From Tethya wilhelma (Eukaryota; Porifera; Demospongiae; Tethyida; Tethyidae), in NCBI GenBank assembly GCA_964030475.1, contig CAXIPT010000007.1, positions 2,353,318 through 2,417,317 of the forward strand: 64,000 bases of DNA, in the 5' to 3' direction. The number at the start of each line of letters is the position of its first letter. The first letter of the stretch is position 1. This document shows positions 58,601-64,000 of the stretch, one piece after another. Below the pieces are notes generated by a model. The model was not told the origin of the DNA. It searched no databases and worked only from the letters and a program-made list of their open reading frames with translations. A program made the translations under genes and the position numbers.

Positions 58601-61600
58601 TATTTTTCTTTTGTGGTAACCGGATGATAGAACAAGAAGGTACCTGCAAACCCTTCATTTGGTGACACCTCCAATGCACTATATATTTGTATAATGATAT
58701 GATATTGATTAAATGATTAGTATATATAGGCAAAATTTAATTTAATTATTACATTGTCATTTTGTATGACATTGTATGACTTACCCATTCCCAGAGTAAC
58801 AGCACTGTTGTGTAAGACCGAGTGGACCCAATGTAAATGATAAAAATGGAAATGGTTGACTTGAAATGTAGCAATTTCCATTTCCAGGCATTCTAATAAA
58901 CCTTGCATGGTCACTAATGGCTTGTTGTACTGTACATGGACAAGGATCACGAAGCTTGTCAGCAAATGATTCAGGTGTTTCTGTGGAAAGAAAGTAAGCC
59001 ACTTGATCTGTTGCGAACGAATCTAAGCACTCCCGAACTTTTTTTCGAACTTCTGGGTCAGCAGGAAGCGGCATTGGCATTGTGTTTGGCATTTCTTCAT
59101 CGTCAGCCTGCCTCCTACGTCGTTTTCCAATGTCAAAACTACAAGATACTGCTTCGCCAACACTAGAAAATCCTGATAGAGGGTGATTTTCAAAAAAGTT
59201 TGCTTCAGCATTGTAGCCCACTACAGCTGCTCTATTTCGTCCAAGTGAGCTCCATTGAATTTCACCACATTTATAAGTGAAGATGGCATATGTTTGGAAC
59301 ACATCTGTGACTATTGTAGTCTGATAGCTATTAGCCTGTATAAAAGCCAATGTGGGAAATTTGAATGAAAAAACTTGGCATGGTAATGATCATAATTATA
59401 GTAATTGTACCTTTGCCAGCTCCTCTTCACTGATTCCCCTATGATTATCGTCACCATGTGGGCTAGGGTGAACATTCTCCCAGTGAACAGTGAGTAGCCA
59501 GTTACCATTGAATTTTTCCTCAGTGTCTGCTTGAGTACTCTGAACATAAGTATTGACTTCATCCAACCAATTTTTCCCCTCTGGGTTAGTAGCAGCATCT
59601 TCCAAATTGAAAGTGGCATATCTCACTGTTCCTTCCTTACGAATATCATTATCAGACCAAAATGGTGCCACAGCCATCCCACTTCGTGTCCAGAAGTATT
59701 TTGTTGGAAATCTGTCTGGTAATGGAAATTTCCATGGCTTGTTGAATGAAACTACCCCATTTTCATTGACCTAATAATTGCACAAACATGCATGCATCCC
59801 TTAGTAAAATACTCATTGTTATTGCACTCAGTGTAAGAGTTGTACAAATTAATTCAGCTCACATATGCCAGAGTGGCAATTTTGTCCCCGAAGATAAGTC
59901 CATGAGGTATTGTAATGGGTTCAGAAGTAGAATCAGGTACAGTATTATCCAACTGCATCATGCCAGGAAATGTTGTCAAGTCCAGAAAACGAAGAAATTG
60001 GAAATCAATATCAATGTCAATATCATCATCTGCATGAATGGTATATATGAAACCTGAGTCACAAATTCGTGAAATTCAAAAAGCTTCAAAATGAGGACAA
60101 GAGTCACATACTACAAGGCTTTCGATCTGCTGCATTAACTTGTATGCATGCATGTAAACTATTAACTTTAAGAACCATTTTAATTGTTATAGATATTATT
60201 TTAATACAGCATGCATAATTATACAATAGTATTACTGACAACTCACCTATTTCACCTGAACTTTGAACCAGCTGGCCAGCAAGGTATGAATAACCTAAAC
60301 CAGGAAATGGGTTGAATCCATACACCAGAACAGACAAAAGACCACCTTCGTCTGTATGCGACACAGTGTGCCTCATCAGTGAATTTGTGTTGCTTGAGAG
60401 GGTTTTACTACAACCATATCCCACAACGTTTTCTTCGTTGTCTGATATCACCTGCCACTTACAATCAATAGGTTCACCATTAAGTAAGACACTGTCAGGA
60501 TTGTGATGTTCAGTTGAGACAGTAATACTTATATAGCTCACTCTAAATGTATTACTTGGGAATGACACAAAATCAACTGTATTGATGTACTGGTCAATAG
60601 GTGAAACCATGGCAATTGCTGGATCACCTCTACTGTCAATACTACCACCAAATGATAGCTGAGTAACAAAAATTGGATCTTCCGATTGAAGATAGCAATA
60701 TTCAGTAGTAAAAAAGTCTAAAGTGTTTGTGTTTGGAGCCAATTTAGAGTCTGAACCACAAGTATAAACAAAGTTGGTAGTTTCACTGGAAGAGATTGCT
60801 TTGAAAGCTTGAGGTCCATTTCGTCCAGTAAATGGGGCAAGCAAAAATGTGTTCCCCCAAGTAGCTGTGGGTGGAACTTGAACAGCTAGGGGCTCGCAGC
60901 CACCTTCAGAGAGTGGTATGTTTGCACACTCATGGCCACTTATTACAATCAAAGGCTTGTTGGACACAATTTTTGTTCCAGTGAGATCATCAGAACTTTG
61001 GACAAGAGCAGTCTGCATTTTGTTGAGTGTAACTTCATGACTGGTTGTACCTGACTCTATTGTAATGACTCTACTGTTTGTTTGAAGGTCCATTGGCAAT
61101 GAGATTTCTTGTGTCGGTACAATTGATATTGTTGTATCGTCATCACAACCAATGAGAAGGAACTGGCTATTAGCTATGTCATTTGGATCATCAACAGAGA
61201 TTGTAATGTATTCATATTCAGTAACATCTTCACCAAGGGAGAAACAAGGATAAGCTAGATATGCTGCATGATTCACAAAGAATATGGAATTCTCGACCAA
61301 AACATATAGTAGATCACCTTCAGTTGAAACACGAATTCCTTTTTGTCTGCTCCCAAACCCAACATCAGTTATTTGTTGCTCATTTGGTATGCTAACACTA
61401 ACGGGAGCATTAGAAGTCACTCTTCCTGAATGGATTTCTCCTTCACTATCCTCAACTTTAAATGACACAGTTCCTGCTGCTGGGGTACCAATTGTCAGTT
61501 GAAGACGGGTCAATGAAGAACCACCAATGTTCCTCATAAATCCAATGTAGAATTCAGATCCATAACTGCTTGCTGTTAAAATGATTGTGCAATGCCATGT

Positions 61601-62413
61601 ACAAGCAATAATTGGATCAAACATACCAAAAATTACACACTTCATAATTTTATAGACAAAATTGTAGCTAGTAACTTATATGCTCACCATCATACATCTT
61701 ATGTGTATAATTATAATTATACCCTCATGCTGCAGTATTGCACATGTACACAGGAATAAATTTCTTATAGCTCACTCAGCTATACTGAATTGAGTTTTGA
61801 ATTAGCTATAATTATTGCCAACAATCATTGTGAAAAATCAATACAAACTGTATGAATTATTCAGGAGTTGGATTTATAGCTACTAAGGTTATGAGCATTT
61901 AGAAATTATCCACTCCCCAATTTTATAGACTATATAGTTGTAGCTAATAGAAAACTTGGAGACAATAATTTCAGGCTTTATGGCAAGTTTACAGGATTGT
62001 CCGAAGCGTTTAAGTGTTACGGAAAGTGGCTGGGGCTCGAGAATTTGCCAGTAGTGCCTGAAGCTAAAGCCGAGAGAACCAATACTGAAATACTGGCATT
62101 ACTGAATATGCTAGTTTGAACTGCATCGGAGATCTCGAGCCCAATTTCATACCGAGAGGGTAGTCTGTAGACTAGTCTGGCTGGCCCGGTGTGCGTGTGA
62201 GGCTAGCCAGCCAGGCGCCAGACTATGTAGGATAGGAAACATGCATAGTATTGATAGTAAAGATAGGCCTAACTAATATTATACGTTTATTGTTAGTTTT
62301 GAGTATCAATACTTACTTTCACCGTCTTGTGCCAAACTAAATTGCCCTGTCATCATTGACATCATGACAAATAGAAGGGTGCATGTCCTCGATTGAATTA
62401 GTATCTTCATCAT
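52661..62413 (-). CDS. Mucin-like secreted protein: IgGFc-NIDO-AMOP-VWD-EGF-SEA
   Basis: 24 exons, one frame of 1,996 codons: 62317-62413, 60247-61572, 60112-60129, 59863-60029, 59411-59770, 58785-59335, 58464-58678, 58158-58378, 57630-57966, 57067-57303, 56567-56923, 56326-56481, 56060-56179, 55868-55987, 55610-55726, 55412-55528, 55175-55315, 54986-55089, 54479-54588, 54200-54344, 53499-54084, 53201-53267, 52830-53091, 52661-52720. Order: signal peptide ([18 protein letters not shown]), IgGFc-binding-type N-domain in one 1.3-kb exon, NIDO ([17 protein letters not shown]), AMOP (ending [13 protein letters not shown]), VWD ([23 protein letters not shown]), a beta-sandwich unit, six EGF-type modules, SEA ([17 protein letters not shown]), a Thr-rich mucin tract and a Cys-rich tail to TAA. 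No membrane anchor. NIDO-AMOP-VWD is the core of MUC4-like proteins; a mucus or matrix role is inferred. The sequence RRRRQAD, a furin-type site, occurs twice. Confidence 0.87.
53521..53992 (-). repeat. Coding minisatellite of the mucin tract (15-bp unit)
   Basis: A 15-bp unit encodes E-A-T-T-x (x = T, M or V) about 31 times, within exon 53499-54084. The array has a higher-order period of 165 bp (11 units), seen by comparing 53671 with 53836. Thr-rich, so a target for dense O-glycosylation. Other frames here are also open but are products of the repeat. Confidence 0.9.
54589..54985. other. Intron of the mucin-like gene, no other gene seen
   Basis: AT-rich 397-bp intron between the linker exon (54986-55089) and the first SEA exon. 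No exon or repeat recognised. Confidence 0.6.
61367..62065. repeat. 699-bp segment duplicated at the right edge (source copy)
   Basis: Covers the first 206 bp of the IgGFc-type exon (61367-61572) and most of the first intron. Identical by eye to 63302-64000. Confidence 0.95.
61573..62316. other. Intron 1 of the mucin-like gene
   Basis: 744 bp, no exon seen. The distal part has a partly self-complementary stretch around 62165-62225 (GTCTGGCTGGCC / GGCTAGCCAGCCAGGC). Confidence 0.6.
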
Positions 62414-62574
62414 AACGTAGACACTTTTAAGAGTTTGGAAGAATTGCATGCAAGTGTCAACTTTTTATCTAGACTTTAAGTCTTTAAATGTCTAGATATG
62501 ACACGCCGCGCCGCGCACATGAACGCCACGTGAATTCATGTTTGAGGTAATCGACCACCACCAATTCGCGCTAA
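62414..62574 (-). promoter_or_regulatory. Presumed promoter region of the mucin-like gene
   Basis: 160 bp between the ATG at 62413 and a family A repeat. It contains a weak TATA-like GATAAAAAG on the minus strand about 50 bp upstream of the ATG and a palindromic CACGTG at 62527-62532. The mobile repeat forms the upstream border. Confidence 0.3.
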
Positions 62575-63300
62575 TCATACGTACGGTAGTACGTATAGTA
62601 GGAATGGGCCACATGTCTCATAGACCCAATACAAAATGTTTATCATCATAAAAATCTAACAAAACAAAGTTAAGCTCTCAAACTTGCTCAAAGGCTCTCT
62701 CCAACAAATTACCAACTGCATGCAAGGCCTGAAACTCACAGAAACTTCACTGGGAACTCGTAGAGAGCGCCAGTGGGAAGCCACAACAGTGCCATTTTTG
62801 TTCTCCTAACGTACTTACGTACGTACGTACGTACGTACTGACTGACTTACTTGAACACGGTTTCCAGAGAACCAGAAAGTGTGGAGCCAACTTTGACAGC
62901 ACTAGGTAGGTCCTTTTCAAGGGAACTGCGTTCCTTGATACTCGTTTTCATCACAAAAGGGCCTAAACAAAAACTAGAAAGCTGTGAAACTTAGCATATA
63001 AATTCATGTACTTCAACGTAGCAATCTTCCTGTAGGTAGAGTTCAAAGGTCATTCATTATCTATCCACGTGGCATTGAATGCGCATGCGTATTAGTTACT
63101 CTAGCATTACAATGCATGTAGCTGCTACTCAAGCTTTTTGTAGGGACTAACCAGTCTCCAACAGTCTTCACACTGTAGTGTTGAAAAAAGTGAATGAACA
63201 AGTAGTAAAAATTTCAAAAAAATAAGCAGTGTAGGAATGGGCAGTGCTGTAAAAAGTATTGGAACAAGGCATGTCTCAATTTCGGGCACATGACTACTTC
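62575..63300 (-). mobile_element. Family A repeat, copy 6 (inverted, one hairpin arm)
   Basis: From ATCATACGTACGGTAGTACG to CACATGACTACTTC, with a GTACGTACGTACGTACGTAC microsatellite at 62810-62839. The sequence stops at the hairpin loop: the second arm, present in copies 2-5, is replaced by the duplicated segment starting at 63302. Confidence 0.85.
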
Positions 63301-63301
63301 A

Positions 63302-64000
63302 AGTTATTTGTTGCTCATTTGGTATGCTAACACTAACGGGAGCATTAGAAGTCACTCTTCCTGAATGGATTTCTCCTTCACTATCCTCAACTTTAAATGA
63401 CACAGTTCCTGCTGCTGGGGTACCAATTGTCAGTTGAAGACGGGTCAATGAAGAACCACCAATGTTCCTCATAAATCCAATGTAGAATTCAGATCCATAA
63501 CTGCTTGCTGTTAAAATGATTGTGCAATGCCATGTACAAGCAATAATTGGATCAAACATACCAAAAATTACACACTTCATAATTTTATAGACAAAATTGT
63601 AGCTAGTAACTTATATGCTCACCATCATACATCTTATGTGTATAATTATAATTATACCCTCATGCTGCAGTATTGCACATGTACACAGGAATAAATTTCT
63701 TATAGCTCACTCAGCTATACTGAATTGAGTTTTGAATTAGCTATAATTATTGCCAACAATCATTGTGAAAAATCAATACAAACTGTATGAATTATTCAGG
63801 AGTTGGATTTATAGCTACTAAGGTTATGAGCATTTAGAAATTATCCACTCCCCAATTTTATAGACTATATAGTTGTAGCTAATAGAAAACTTGGAGACAA
63901 TAATTTCAGGCTTTATGGCAAGTTTACAGGATTGTCCGAAGCGTTTAAGTGTTACGGAAAGTGGCTGGGGCTCGAGAATTTGCCAGTAGTGCCTGAAGCT
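63302..64000. repeat. Duplicate of 61367-62065 (partial IgGFc exon plus intron)
   Basis: 699 bp, identical by eye to 61367-62065 in the same orientation, and still matching where the window ends. It contains the splice acceptor and the start of the IgGFc-type exon, cut at 63302. It would be a gene fragment if real, or a mis-joined allelic copy. Confidence 0.95.

Noticed and set aside
1..64000. tRNA or rRNA genes
   Set aside because: No convincing cloverleaf or rRNA segment was noticed by eye. A tRNAscan run would be needed to exclude them.

Overview
This is a eukaryotic window, most likely from a demosponge; the style resembles Amphimedon queenslandica. Genes are intron-rich with GT-AG introns of about 50-400 bp. 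Intergenic DNA is AT-rich and full of fold-back repeats. The coding content is metazoan and sponge-like: one-domain-per-exon EGF modules, an ADAM protease, a CARD protein with C-terminal regions I associate with sponge proteins, Calx-beta repeats, sacsin, PARP, and NIDO/AMOP/VWD. The species is an inference from general knowledge; no search was run.

Layout, left to right. 1-1044 (+): exons of a Calx-beta protein running into an assembly gap. 2937-7484 (-): 16 near-identical calcium-binding EGF exons with an internal block duplication. 8345-15512 (-): a complete secreted ADAM gene (signal peptide, prodomain, M12B protease, disintegrin, four EGFs, two Ig-like domains). Splice phases would also let this gene continue into the EGF array. 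16.1-27.9 kb: a repeat-rich region holding a retrotransposon ORF1 relic, a frameshifted CARD gene, a small unrecognised gene whose intron is almost entirely one palindrome, the last two exons of another secreted-type gene, and a 5'-truncated LINE with an intact reverse transcriptase ORF.

28147-52197 (+): the centrepiece, a giant sacsin-family gene. Four sacsin GHKL-ATPase modules (largely in one 17-kb exon) are followed by a HEPN domain and then, across one phase-matched intron, a PARP/ART catalytic domain. The exons close into one frame of about 5,785 codons if two perfect direct duplications (1,359 bp and 632 bp) are each counted once. I know of no description of a sacsin-HEPN-PARP protein. 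The chain suggests a chaperone-like scaffold with an ADP-ribosyltransferase output.

52661-62413 (-), convergent with it: a complete 24-exon secreted mucin-like gene of about 1,996 codons (signal peptide, IgGFc-binding N-domain, NIDO, AMOP, VWD, EGFs, SEA, Thr-rich mucin repeat, Cys-rich tail). Its 5' part is partly repeated at the right edge of the window (63302-64000) behind a mobile repeat.

A roughly 1-kb repeat with a long internal hairpin (family A) occurs at least six times, in introns of the ADAM and sacsin genes and between genes. Several other MITE-like families are present. Exon coordinates below are my reading of splice sites and frame continuity, without transcript evidence.
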